Source of the DNA: Centroberyx gerrardi
Lineage: Eukaryota > Chordata > Actinopteri > Beryciformes > Berycidae
DNA: 64,000 bases
Assembly (NCBI RefSeq): GCF_048128805.1
Contig: NC_136010.1
Location: 17,191,480-17,255,479, forward strand
Reading direction: 5' to 3'
This document shows, one piece after another, positions 27,665 to 41,379 of this stretch; position 1 is the first letter of the stretch, and each line of letters opens with the position of its first letter. The notes beneath the pieces are model-generated. The model ran no database searches and was not told the origin of the DNA. It worked only from the letters and a program-made list of their open reading frames with translations. The position numbers and the translations under genes were made by a program.

Positions 27665-30600
27665 ATTCTCACGCAAACACCAACACTCGACCTTTGTCTT
27701 TGCCAAGGAATGTCAGGGCTGCTTTCTCCCGCTATGCCCAAATCAAATGTCTCTGCCTTGAAATTCAAATACCCAAACAACATTGCTTGAAATCGTGTCA
27801 TATGAAGGTATAAACTGACATTACATCATAGTGGTTTTCTATACTGGGCCTCGGGACCCAGAACCCTGCTGGGTTTCATTCTAGCCATCTAATCAGGGAG
27901 TGTTTTACATCTGGGATTTGCGTTGAATACAGTTAACTACCTGATAAGATAGAAAACCAGCAGGACTGGGTCCCGAGGATGAGGATTGCAAACCACTGTC
28001 ATAGACTCTATATTATAGACTGTAGATAGAGTTTACAACAGTATCATGGCAGAATGTGAGGCAATGATGTTTGACTGTTATATTTCCTCCTCAGGGTTTG
28101 ACAGGTCCTGATGGTCCTGCTGGGAAGGACGGCCCTGCAGGAGAAGCAGTAAGTGTGTGTTAGTCTTGTGGTCCCTCTGGGATACCGAGGGTGCTCTCCG
28201 GGATACACCCCACTGAGTTTCATGACCTCTTCTTACTAAAGACAGACCCCCTTAGACTCATTAATCAACCAGCTGAAGCAAAGCACAAACAAAGACGCAA
28301 GAGCACACATATATGCAAACATACTGTCAATTTGGGTGCTGTGGTGCAGAGATCTTGGGTGGGGTCACGCGGGGCCACGGTCCGTGTTTCCTCTGTCGGC
28401 CTGGATTCGTCAAAGCGGCTGGGCTCTTGGTGGGAATGTTTTTAATGAGGGATCGGGTGACGCTGAATCGGATTTATCTGCTGCTGGCTGCTGCTTCCTT
28501 AATCCCGCCCGGAATGCGCTCTGCTTCCCACCAATCTGTGAGACTGTAGGAGACGGCGATCTGTTGCCCTGATGCTGAGCGAAACAGGTATTATCCTCCG
28601 AGTGATACAAGAGAGACAGAGAAGTACAACACGCGTGGCATCAAAGCACTGCTACATTTTAGGATGAAGCAGGCGGCTCCACAGGGCCGGGAACGGAGAC
28701 TTATAAATCATGCATGAAATATGAGCTATTACAGCATTAGGAATAAAGATTCTGGGGATCTCAGCTGTGAGGCTGCAAAGGCACTGTCAAGACAGATAAA
28801 CTTCCCGGCAATTCAACTAATTAGCCAACCTAATGAGGAAGCATGCGTCAACCAATGTCCCTAATTACTCGGATTACCACTGTTATGACTGGCTCACAAA
28901 CCTGTCTGAGATTTCTGCTGAGCAGAAACGCACAGACAAGCAGGATCAAACTGGTGGAATTTGAGAAGTAGCAGGAGCTAATTCGCCGTAGTGTAATCAG
29001 CTCTGCCTCTTCTACATGCCGACATACAGTGATGATAACTATCCGCTCTCACAACAGGATAAGGTTGTTTTTATTCTGATTTTTAGACACATCTGCTGCA
29101 TATTATTTCTAGGTAATAGGACCATTTTAAGCCTCCTCACACATCTGTGTGTTTATGATTTGTGTACCAGTGTCGCCTCTCGTCTAGTTTGCACAGTGAG
29201 GAATGCAAAGGAGAAGTGTGACACCACTATGTTAGGCCTGTTTCTTGGGGTCTTCTGTCCTCGCACCACACAGACACTCCAAATACAGCTGAGTGGGGGG
29301 GAAGAGTCGCAAATTAGGGGGAGTTGAGTGTTAGAGGAGGAGGAGAAATGGTAATAGGGGGTTAAGAAGAAAAGAGGAATGGTAAAGGAAATAACTTACA
29401 AGACAGTTTGAGGGAAACCGTAGTTTAATAATTTATTCTTGGGACAAATTGTGTAGGAGTAATTATTTTGTGACAGAAATAATTGCTGTAATATGTAAAC
29501 TAATTGAAGGTGGGGAAGGGAATAAGAAGGCATACATAGAACAAGTATCTTATTACAAAAAATAATGCCCTCTTGCACCAACAATACAAAGCACATAAAA
29601 TATTTTAGAATTATAGATGCTCAAACTGTACCAGCAATCGGAGCCATTGATTTTGAAAATAAATCATAAAATGAGTTGATATCCTTGTAGTTGCCAAGAT
29701 ATCATCATTTTCTTGTAATTTTCCCCTCTTAGTGTTTTTAATATTTAGTTGCAAAGCATTTATAATTTTCCACTTTCTATTGATGGCAGGAAAAGTCAGG
29801 TCCAAGCAATCAAATATATCAGAAAGTTGCTTTTGTGAAAAATTTGGAAGGATTGTTTCGCAAAAGAAAAAAAACAAAAAACAAGTCTACAATGTGACCA
29901 GTTCCAAGCCCATTTCATTGGACTCAGTGATGTAAAATGAATTGCAGTATATAGCAAAAACATCTGTGTGTCTCTTACTGTCTCTCAAGTGACAAGCATT
30001 TGTGTCCAGCAGCATACCACACACACATGTGCAAACACACAGCTTTACAATAATAAAGAGCTGGTTGAATGGGGGATAAACATGAACACAAACAGAACAT
30101 AAACTGTCACTCAAGCTTAATGATGGTGGTTTTGTTCATTGATTTCATTGGTTGAAATGGAATTAGAGATAATTGCCGCTTCTCCCCATTTATTATGATT
30201 TACAGTAAATACTGTCTCCACATTTCCTCTGCACAAAAGCACAGAGTTGCTTGTGAATGTGCATGCAAACGTATGGCAATCGTGCATAATTGAGTGCAAA
30301 ATATCAGATATATGTTGTGTTTGTATAATATGGAACAGAGAACCAAAATGTTTATCCATTAATTTTGAATTAGGTTGTGTTCTACAATTTAATCACCCTG
30401 CTCATACTCTTGGGCCAAATGAGAGCATCTCCATTTAAAGACTACTATAGATGTTTTTTAAACTAACAACCCTGAATATCGGGCGCAAAAGGAAAATCTG
30501 AATTTCCTTGCAGTCATATATGGATAAGCGTATGATCATTCTAATATGTAACTAAGTTTTGTGCCTTCAAGGTCTCACGGTTTATTTTGATGAAATGATG

Positions 30601-33600
30601 TTATCTGAGAGGTTGAGTGTGTCTTTTTGTCTGCTTGTTGACAGGGTGAAGCTGGACCTGCTGGGCCACCTGGACCTGCTGTAAGTAGCCCCACATACTG
30701 TGTAACATCACACAGATAAACAGCAGTTACTTCATATGATCTATTAACTGTCCTCCAATATGCAACCACTTCGCTCTGACTATCGAACATCATCTCCACC
30801 CTAACAAGACTGCTCATTCCTAGATGTTCCTAGTGCTTTTCACACTGTACCTTTTCATACTGCACTAGTTAATCTAGTGCCAAGAGAGTTAACTTCTATA
30901 ATTCTATTCCTGTTAAGTCATGACTAACTCAGCTCCAAGCAGACATTTGCCCAGGAGTACACTGTTTATAGATCTAGAGTTCACAGCAATGACCTGGGAC
31001 AGACTTTCAAAGCATCTATAAAACAGTATTAGATCATGCAGTGGAGTTTGACAATGTGAGCAAATCTTATCGTCCATGGTGTTTGTGACTTAATTTGCCT
31101 TCCCCTGTCTTCCGTAGGGCAGAGGGAGACCAGGAGCTGCAGTGAGTACAGAGCATTAGCTTAACTGTTTATGCATATTATTGTTGTGTGCATTTGGATG
31201 TGTGTGAGTGAGAGAGCAAAAGAGAGAAAGAGACAGAGAGCTTTATCTGTATCATTTTTGAATACCACCATCTTTTGTGTGTATGTTGGAGGAGTGTGCT
31301 TGAGTATATACACTGTTATATTCCAGATTGTGTGCTATGTCTACATATGCACTGTGATTTCTTGCACATACCCAGTTTCTTGTGATTGCAGGGGCTACCC
31401 GGAACCAATGGGTTGCCAGGCGGAGTCGGGCCACAGGGCCCCGTGGTGAGTATCTATCTAACCTTCCCAATTACACTGCCTGTCATCCTCATGGAAGAGT
31501 TATATCCACCCATTCCAAATCGGATAATCTAATAATTCTTGATGCTGTATACTTGATTCAGCACACAATTGGCCACGGGAAATTTCATCGTCTCATCATT
31601 CAGTTACTTCATCATGTGAATAGAGAATGACAATGAAATCCATACATAAGCCTCTGCAGCAGTAACAGTATTACTGAGGAAGTCTCACTGATCCAAAAGT
31701 CATTATAACAGCTCTACCAGAATCTGCAGGTGCATGTTTGGCCTAAATTTCCATGCAATGTAGCAAAGTGAGAGGACAAGAATAACCACTGGAGAGGAAG
31801 AGGACTTAAATATGTGGACTGGCCTAGTGTTTCTGCTTCAGGAGAGTGGAGTGGGGAGAGTCTCCCCCAGGGAGAACCAGGACTGATTGTAGCGACTGTG
31901 ACCAGCTGATCTCCGTTAGGACTGTTGTCAGGGACACTGATGAGATGTTAAGTGGAGCAGACAGATGTGATCGGCTCTGACTTTGATATGATGAGGGAAG
32001 ATGTGATGTCATTGGAGGGATTTAGGATTGTACTTGGTTTTTATTCATCATGAAGTTTGAATTTTGCTGTATGCATTGTCTAAATGGCATTTGGTTCCAA
32101 TATGACTAGAATTATTTTAAGTGACAAGATGTTGAAGATGCTCCTCTATCCCTTTATCAGGGTGCTGAGGGTCTTGCAGGACTTCCCGGACCTCCTGGCC
32201 CTGATGGACTCCCAGTAAGTGCAACCTATCATCATTTTACACTTGTTATCTGTATTGAGGTTAAAGTTCACTCGCGTCATTGGTCATGCTGATACAATGC
32301 AGTCATACACTTTTCCACTGCCACCCAGTGGACCTCTTGTTGAATAACTACACTATAAATTCAAAGAGGCACCCTGCCGGCTGAGAAAATGGAAATGCAT
32401 CGCCTCTCCACCCAAATGACCCTGCACTGAACCAAGGATGCATTATGCATTAATATTATTTGAATCTCCCTTAATCTCTTGCTGTCTTTTGTTATCCCTC
32501 CCTCTGTAAGGGTCTTCCTGGCGCTCTTCCTGATGGCAGCGGTGACCTTCTGGTAAGTTTTCAGTAATCCTCTCTTGTCCACCATGTTATGCACCGGCTG
32601 GAACACTGTAGCTGCAGTAAACTCAAGATATGTCCTCTGCAGCCAGTATCCACTGGTCCTCAGTTCTTTCTCTCTGTCTCCTGCAGTGTCCTGCAATCTG
32701 CCCCCCTGGTCCCTCTGGTCCTCCTGGGATGCCAGGATTCAAGGTGAGAACAGTTGCTATTGTTGTTGTGTTTATGATTTGTTGTGGAATGCACGCTCCT
32801 CAATATGTCCCCGGGAATATGCACCATTAAATTATTTTACCCACACACACTGTTGTCCTCAGTACATCTCCCTCCGCCCTAATGTCTGTATTGACTTCTG
32901 CCCCCTTTCTTTATCTTTTTGTTCATGTAGGGTCACACCGGGCATAAAGGAGACAAGGGAGAACATGGAAAAGATGGGGAGAAGGTGAGTTCATTACACA
33001 CCACAAAGTAACCATAATGTGGTTAGATAAGGCTTAAAGGAATCCATGCAGTGCAAAGTATTCGTTTTATTCCATCCAACTGCTCATTTTTCCACCACTC
33101 TATTTTGATTCTGTACCATGTATCCTGTCCTGTCTCCAGGGAGACTCTGGTCCACCTGGCCCACCAGGTATTCCAGGCACTGTGGGTCTGCAGGTGAGTC
33201 ACATAAACAGAATTCAGACATATTTCACAATATTTGACTACCGTTATTATTTCATCGGTTGGCTGCACATCAATGTTGCCCACTGGCATATTCAATACAC
33301 CATATGCAGGGTATCTTTGGGGAATTGTTAAATAATCCTAGTGTCTTTTGATGTTTGAAAGTGGTTTCACAATGCTCTGATGCTGTTTCAGGGCCCACGT
33401 GGTCTAAGGGGGCTGCAGGGCCCCATGGGAGCTGTAGGAAACAGAGTAAGCAACATCATTTTTACTCACTCAATTTCTCAGTAACAATTCAGACATTTTG
33501 TTGTGTTCATATGTTTCCTCACTATTCTGCTGTGATTTAATACTCTGTTTCTGTCTAGGGCCTGTCTGGTTTCAGGGGTAAACCCGGTATTGCCGGCATC

Positions 33601-36600
33601 ATTGGAAAGACAGTGAGTCTCTCCTTGTTTGTAACACTCTCTGAATAAGGACCATGTTGGTAGTAGTCCACAGCTAGAACAGACCACTGGTCCCATCAAT
33701 GAATAGCTGTGTGTGTTTCATCTGATGCTTCCAGGGTGACGCTGGAGAGAAAGGACCACAGGGATTCAGAGGACCCAAAGGAGAAATTGTAAGTAAATGA
33801 CTTTCCACATAGTCACACTAACAGTACATTGTCATCCTTGAGTATTAGTTTCACAAGTATTTTTAAGAAGTAAAATACAGTCATGCCTTAAAGGAGATGT
33901 TAAATTCCCTCTGTTGTGCTAATAACATGACCGAATCACTGTCCCTTACAACAGGGTAAAATTGGTCCCAAAGGAGCTCCTGGTGGAGCAGGACCCAAAG
34001 GGGAGCCTGTAAGTGCCTGTCTGAAAATGTCTGCATTTTTTTTAAAAATATACTATATCATATATATCACAAATTATGCCACCTGTCAGATCCATGAGCA
34101 TCATACTTGGTGTCTTCCACAGGGTATTCCTGGCAGAGATGGCAAAGACGGTACACAGGGACTGGACGGTGAGAAGGTAAGGTACACCTTCTCCCCCCAG
34201 CATGCTCATTGCTTACATCAGTCGTAAGTCAACAGTGAGAGCGTGACTGACGTCAGTGCTGGTGTTGTCTTTGTTGGTAGGGTGATGCCGGACGCTCCGG
34301 GGTCCCCGGAGAGAAAGGACCCAACGGCCTTCCTGTAAGTATTCCAGACGAGGCTTGAGTGTGTCATGTCCCCTCTGGTATTGTCCCACCAATGGATAAC
34401 AAGGAAATTCTATAATTCACATATTACCTTGACTCTCCATACTAAGTACCAATCTATTTAATTGGTTAACATAGAAATTCTATGGAGCCATTGTCATATT
34501 CATTATCAGCATCTTTCCCTTCTTTCACTTCCTAAAAAGTCAGTCCTAATCGCTGTATTGTAGGAATATTTCCTCACTGCAGTCATTGTATTTTTCTCTT
34601 CCAGGGTCTTCAAGGAAAGGCTGGTACGAAGGGATCTAAAGGAGCAGTTGTGAGTATAACAAAGCAATAGAAAGCCTATCAAACTTGAATATTAGAGATA
34701 CGATTAGGACCATGGAGGGCAAACTCTTTTGTTTTACCTTCTCTCACACCAGGGTGATGTAGGGAAGATGGGAGAGACCGGACCCTCTGGAGAGCCAGGT
34801 ATTCCTGTATGTATCTGATGGGCTTCTGGGGAATTACTGGGGTTACAGTCTCTCTCTATTATGTCAATTAACTCAACATGGGACTTGGTGTACAATGTTG
34901 TGTCCAGTCTATGAGCGCTACTGACCTCTCTACACCATCTTCTCTCTCCTCCCACAGGGTGACATCGGGATCCCAGGAGAGAGGGGCATTGCAGGACCCA
35001 GAGGAGTCGCTGTAAGTTGTCATGGTTACAGGTATACAGTACATGTAAAACAGACATGTGCATTCTCTGTTGTTGAGAAGCATAGGAATTACTAGAGTAT
35101 GTAGTTGTTACAGAACCTATAAGAATAGTCTGTCTCCTTTTTGGGCCAAATCATGAGTCATCCATCTATTAAGTTTAACCGATTCACAGATATTACCAAA
35201 CTTTTTATAGGTCTGTCAGTCTCATTGGCAAAAGACAAGCAAAGGAAACAGGCTTAAGCTGAGGCTGTCTCCGTTGCCAACACTTGCCAACACTTTAAAG
35301 TGTAATATTCTAATTAGCCTTGTGAATATTTGAATGCATAATAATTGGAAAAGGACATGAATGGAAAGCGCCCACATTATAGAACCCAAAACTCACTAAT
35401 AACACATCACCAAGCAATTAAAAATGAGGACAAATTTGAAATAGCAGAATAAGAAACTATTGTTAACTATTGGCCTGCAGGATATGCTGACAGTTGGAAG
35501 GGGAAGAGACTGTGCTACAAGTAGTAGGAGTATGGCTGCTGATCCAGTGGCTTGCTAAGGTGAAGCTGTAGTAGTAATGCAGGGCCAGTGGTGAGAGCAG
35601 GTATTCATAAAGGAGGGATTCATAGACAGAGAGGTCTTTGTTTTTCACATCAGACCCTGCAGTGAGGAGGGAAAAAAAGGACACAACAGCAGTGCTAAAG
35701 CCAGGTGGAACGTCCTCTTCCATGCTGGGCAGAGATTCACTTTCAAAGGATTCCTCAGTAGAATAAGATAGGAATTAACACACCGCTATCACACACTACA
35801 CCACCTAATGCATCATACATCACACAGCCGCCATGTCCATTTCAAAGAGACATATACTCAGTTTTTGGAAGATGCAATAACTCTGAAATGTTGGCGAGAA
35901 AACAGAGATAGGGAAAGTCTGGTAAATGTCAAGGTGTTATGTGTTTTGTATTACTACTGTATGCTCTTTCTGCTGGATTGGCATGATGATGTCTGTTTGC
36001 AACAGGGGGGCATTGGACCAGCGGGCAACATTGGGCGTCAGGGAGTGAAAGGCTTCCAGGTCAGTTGCATGACATCATCAAATCATTAAGTTTTCATTCC
36101 AATATCAATGAACATATTGGCTGTCATATGACGTTGCCCACCTATGTCTTTTCCTGCAGGGGGTAAAAGGGGCTCTCGGGGATCCAGGTCTTCCAGGTCC
36201 TACTGGTATCCGTGGAGGATTTGGTGAAAGGGTGAGTTTGATGACTGTGTTTATATGAAATCTCTGCTGGGGCCAAGGATCCTCAGAAGTGTCCAGTGAC
36301 ATCCAGTGTTATCCAAGGCTCTCGTTTAGTAATCTGGCACCCAGTCAAAACATACCCAACCACCACCAGGAAACAGAATCTGAGGAATTCATTGCCATTT
36401 CTATCCTATGGCCACATTACAGGACTTGACCTGCTGACCTAATATGGTATAAAATCTACTGGACAGGACGAAGTACAACCCTAACACTCATAAACTCTTC
36501 AAAAGGTCTCTCCTTGAAATTCAAATCTAGAGCTTTCACAAATATCTGTGCCACGGGCACACACACACACACATTTACAAAACAATGAAACACACACACA

Positions 36601-39552
36601 TAAACAAACACGCACACAGAGACAGCAGGGATAGGCAGCTCATCCAGCTCTAATCATGGGAGGGTATGTCAATAACCGGGGCATCCCACCTCAGTCTCAG
36701 TGGTGTGTACTCAAACTGTACCCAGGAGAGGCCTGGCGAACAAAGTGGCCTCCTGTTCAGAATCTGGGGACAGAACAAAGCCGGTCTTTATACAGCTGCT
36801 GGTCCCCCTCAAGCAGCCCACCTCACTTCCCTTCATCCCCCTTCCATCTCCCACTGCCTGCCTTCCACGAAGCCACGGGCATTCACTACCCCGAACTATA
36901 CTGGCTCTCCTTCATTCAGGAGTTTTCACCATCTCTCTCTCTCTCTCTTTCACCCTTGCAGGGTCCAGTCGGAGCTTCTGGCCCTAAAGGAGACATGGTA
37001 AGGATTTGTGGCACTGAATTTTTCTATCAAAGTTCAGGCTGGCCAAATGTAAATCTGACTCCCACTGAAAGCCCCGGTATAGTCTAGTCTCATATAGTAT
37101 ATAAGGGAGAATGGAAATAATTATGTTTTGGTATACTGTATAGGCATTTTTTGTTTTCATGTCTTCCATAAGGACACTTGTGTTACTATTTTATGATATA
37201 TGTAATTCATTTTTAGTCAAGTACTCAGATCTCTTGTATTTCCTGTTTAGGGTGTGGCAGGGAGTGATGGTTTACCAGGAGAGAACGGAGAACCTGTAAG
37301 TATTTTCCTAATTTCATATGCTCAGACAATATCCAAAGACAAACAGTAGCCTTCTAGTGACCTATAGACTGTGTACCAGTAATTAGTATACTAACTTAAG
37401 TCAAATTCCTCATTTTCAGGGTCCATTTGGACCAGTTGGCCAAAAAGGAGAGGTGAGTTATATCATTTTATTTCATTCAAACTTTGCAGTGAGGCCTTGT
37501 CACTCGTGTTTCCTCTGCAACAATTTTACAATGTTTTTATACCACTACCCATGTGGACGGAGGTGGTTCTGTAAAGAGAAGAGCCCACTTGATAACCTTA
37601 ATGACATACCCACTCCCACCCATCCCCTCTGTCCTCTAACCTCCAAACCAGTTTTCTAGGTGCTTCTCCAAAGGATAAAGGATAGTCACATCAGGTGCTG
37701 TTTATGGGTAAAAGTCTAATTACCTGTAGTAGTTCGCTCCAAGTTTCCTCTGCATCTGCTCCCTCACTACCCATTAAAAACTGCTGCCTGGCTCCGAGCT
37801 CGTGCCCACTTGTCAGACTCCTTGCACATGATTCTACCTCACATTCCAGGTTTAAGAGGATTAATTAGTGAGAGGTAGGCTATTGCTGCTTTAGCTTTAT
37901 TGGCCCGTTCACCGCTTATCGCCACAAGGGAAAGACAAGTTAAGCTGCAGCACAATTAATGTAATTAGAGACACAGCACTGATGGGCCTCACTAACTCTC
38001 AGTCTCACTGATTTACTGTTGGTGTGTTCATTAGAGTAATTATCAAGCAACAAGACGCCATATGAATCCTCCCACTCGAGGTCTCAAGGGACTGAGTTTG
38101 TTCCTTGTTTGGTATTTAGTAATGATCAAATCAGAGGCTTTTTTCTGGATTTTTTCATTCCTGCAAAAGGTCACAGGTTATTCATCTGATTATTCTAGAT
38201 CATTAGATCTAGAATTACTCTTAGATCATTTTTGTTGTTGGTCATAGGCAGGTAAACACGGTGAGCTGGGACCTAAGGGTGTGGTCGGGCCACAAGGAGA
38301 GCTCGGTGCAAGAGGGGCCCCAGGAAAACCAGGACTAATGGGCTTCCAGGGTGAACAGGGTCTGCCTGGAATTGCAGGAAAGACCGGCATACCTGTGAGT
38401 GCTTTTGTTGACTCTGTACATTACAACACAGGGCAAACCTGTAGAATGTCTCTGATTCACTGAAACATATTAACTAGCTATTGGGAGCTGTTGTATTTTT
38501 TAATAAACCTCATGAATGAGCATGCATCTTGAAAATATCTTCTGCACTTGTGTTTCAGGGTAAACTGGCAAGTGAACAGCACATCAGAGAGCTGTGTGGC
38601 TCAATGATCGATGGTGAAGATCTTAACCTTAATTGTCAATCATTCACTCAGGTGGTTTCATGACCCGAACAGTAAACTGACTAGGAACTTTTCTTCTTCT
38701 GTATTTTCTCTCTCAGATCAGATTGCACAGCTGGCTGCTAACCTAAGAAGACCCCTGGCTCCCGGTGTGGTGGGCCGCCCCGGCCCTGCTGGACGTCCAG
38801 GAAAGCCAGGTGTTGGCGGCTCTATTGGGCATCCTGGTTCCCGTGGACCACCAGGGTACAGAGGGCTGCCAGGAGACCTGGGAGACCCCGGTCCCAGAGG
38901 TAAGAAAAGAGACATCTGTATCGATTTTTGAAGGTCTTCTCTTGGTAGGAGCACTGAAAGTGTTCTTCCATCAATCAATGCCTGACTTCTGAATTGTACA
39001 ATAACATAAAGCATTCCGTTTCCACAACAGGTGATGTTGGTGAGCAGGGTGACAAGGGACCCATTGGCAAAGCCATTGAAGGGCCAGTTGGAGACCAAGG
39101 ATACCAAGGTATGTGGCCTGATACAATATACTCTTGTGTTTGGAACAGGAATAGTAATATTAAAGATCAAGAACAAGTTTTAAAACAATACCTTGTTTTC
39201 CTGCCAGTTTAAAAGTGATTTTACTGCAACCATTGTGGGATAATTTGTATTAACATATTCAAACACCAAACTACCATAGCAAACTGTCCACAACAAGGCA
39301 CAATACTGTTGGATGCATTATGCAACTTCAATGGATTAAATATTTTATAACCCTGCTGTGCCCACAGGTCTTCCAGGAGTTCATGGAATTGCTAAAGACG
39401 GGCGTGATGGATCTCCAGGAGATCCGGGTGAGCCTGGAGAGGCAGGCAGGGTAGGTAGGACTGGACACCAGGGATCCCCTGGAATCTGTGACACTTCAGC
39501 CTGCCAGGGGACAGCAGCCGCCGGGAAATCCTCCAACCCCAAAAACCATTAA
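24865..39552 (+). CDS. col9a3: Collagen alpha-3(IX) chain (Col9a3)
   Basis: This is one chain of the fibril-associated collagen IX heterotrimer of cartilage matrix. There are 32 coding exons, the human number: 24865-24930, 25930-25998, 27345-27380, 27519-27590, 28095-28148, 30645-30680, 31118-31141, 31392-31445, 32161-32214, 32511-32552, 32687-32743, 32931-32984, 33140-33193, 33392-33445, 33559-33612, 33735-33788, 33955-34008, 34123-34176, 34281-34334, 34605-34649, 34753-34806, 34958-35011, 36006-36059, 36160-36231, 36962-36997, 37251-37295, 37420-37452, 38248-38394, 38559-38613, 38717-38899, 39031-39108, 39368-39552. The product is about 678 residues (human 684). It has a 22-residue signal peptide, the Gly-X-Y COL3 region, NC3 with [17 protein letters not shown] (C170 and C174), long COL2 built mostly of 54-bp exons, NC2 with [23 protein letters not shown]1, and NC1 with [10 protein letters not shown]. 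The start has a good context (gagtcATGG). Confidence 0.98.
27606..27661. repeat. Compound (GA)n(CA)n microsatellite in col9a3 intron 4
   Basis: A GA run (27606-27626) passes directly into a CA run (27627-27661). It begins 16 bp after the splice donor of exon 4, so length variation would lie very close to a splice site. Confidence 0.95.
27830..27997. mobile_element. hAT-like MITE in col9a3 intron 4
   Basis: The left end AGTGGTTTTCTATACTGGGC and the right end (reverse complement AGTGGTTTGCAATCCTCATC) are imperfect terminal inverted repeats that converge on a shared CTCGGGACCCA block. The AGTGGTTnnnnAnnCT...GGGACCCA pattern is like fish hAT elements. A clear 8-bp target duplication was not found, so the superfamily is tentative. 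The length is 168 bp, with no coding capacity. Confidence 0.65.
28149..30644 (+). other. col9a3 intron 5, the longest in the gene
   Basis: A 2.5-kb intron between two short Gly-X-Y exons. I found no extra collagen exon, because no in-frame Gly-X-Y run with splice sites occurs. No transposon with clear ends was seen. Cartilage enhancers of collagen genes often lie in early introns, but no specific site is claimed. Confidence 0.5.
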
Positions 39553-41379
39553 ACATTACTTCCCGCAACCTGACACCATCCACCCCTGGGAGGAGGGGTG
39601 ACAACGGAGGGGAGGAAGGAGGAGAGGAGGAAAGAGAGACAGATAACAAAAATGTCCTCTTTATATAAATAATACATCTATCACAGGATGAGAAGAGTAA
39701 CATCAAAAGATGTGATATTTTGAGAGGAATAGAGGAACATCCCAGGAGTGACAGAAACATCAGAGCAACTAAGAGACTAAAAATCAAGATGAGATCCATA
39801 AATGAAGTGGACAGCAGCAGTGAAAAGAGTGCAAGAGAACAACTGCATTACTCCAAATACCATCACAGATAAGACTTGACTTAAAACTGGAAAAATGTAG
39901 GCAATTCTTTTTCTGAGTCCTTTGTGTGTAAAAACGTTGTACATGTTGTTTCCATGCCCCCATTATCTTGGTTAACATCCCTCTGGCAGATAGCACTCTT
40001 AGCACAACTGTCATTGTCTTTGAAGTGAATGTGCCCGCATCATGGTCCTTTAATGTAAATCACAGGTGTTACCTCACGATACAAGCTTACACAATGTAAA
40101 ATATGGAGATAGGTACCAGAGGCCAAAAGTAAGTCTCAAGGAGCTGAGTATGTACTGTAACAGGAATTAAACAACAAATACCCAAGTGCCGACAAATTGT
40201 GTATATTAATGCAAAAACCTTTTAAAACTTTTGATAGTCTTTTTTTACAGCTTGTGAATTTGTTTGTTCTTCAGGATTTTTTTTTCCATATTTTTATTTA
40301 CGTCTGAAGTTGATAAAGGTCTCCCTTGCAAATAAGATATAAGAATTAAAAACCAAATGAAAGTTGTGGATGGAGAAATCAGACATTGTAACTAGAAGAA
40401 TCAATTTGTGTGTCTTTTTTTCAATTCTGCAATGACAACATCCACTATGTACTACCGGTGCTGTAACTATTAAATATACATGACTTTAAATACTATTTAT
40501 TATTTGTGGGTGACTGTTGTATGTACAGTAAGATGCTACAGCGTCATGTTGTAAGAAAGAACAAATAAAGCCACTTTTCAGTAAAACATTACTCTTTTCT
40601 ACATATCAAATTAACAAACTGCATTTTCCTATAATATAATGAACACCGTGCAAGTCAAGTAGTCTCTTGAATTTACAAAGTAGCAAAACCCATTCCCATA
40701 AAAATCTTAAATGACAGATAATAAATATAATCAAGAATAAAACAGATCTTCAATATAGACACCAGACAAACTGAACAATACACATCTAGAGCATTTGTAT
40801 TAGTTTAACTCTAACAAGTGCTGAACATTTTTAAAAACAACTGAAAATTCATATAAATTAAATTAGAATCATACATATCAAAGATGCACATATGATTCAA
40901 AATAGCTGAATTGGGCACCATCTAATCTGTTTTTCAAAGAGCAACAGTGCCACCCATGTATGACTCTGTGCAAAGCACTCTTCTACAAACTGGCTCTAAA
41001 AAGAAAATATCAGCTGTATAACAAAATGGCCTGTCAAGTAATACAGTAACCTGATCTACTGTGGTCCTGAGATGCCAACCATGTTGGGGTATCACATACA
41101 TGGTCTGGGAGTGAAAACCTTCCACTTTCTAAATCGTTGGAATGTAGTTGGAAGTGGAACTCCTCACAAGTTAATGACACTTGAATGTCACTACAAGAAT
41201 GTAACATCTATGTAGCTTTTCCTTCAAAAATAGGACTAAAAAAGCGTTAGTACCTGATGCTTTTGTGAGAAAGCTAGTATTCCAGAGCCAGACCTGATGG
41301 GATAACTCCAGCCAGTGAAAGGTAAAACAAATGTACTAATACATATTTGGTCAATTAAATATGTTAAATAGTGTGGGGG
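39553..41379. other. col9a3 3' UTR and convergent gap to tcfl5
   Basis: col9a3 and tcfl5 point at each other. AT-rich sequence from 39553 to the AATAAA at 40564 is the probable col9a3 3' untranslated region, about 1 kb. The stretch from about 40600 to 41379 should include the tcfl5 3' untranslated region on the minus strand. No clear minus-strand AATAAA was found there. No other gene or mobile element was recognised. Confidence 0.6.
40564..40569 (+). promoter_or_regulatory. Candidate polyadenylation signal for col9a3
   Basis: AATAAA about 1.0 kb beyond the col9a3 stop codon, followed by a TTTTC-rich stretch. Confidence 0.55.
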
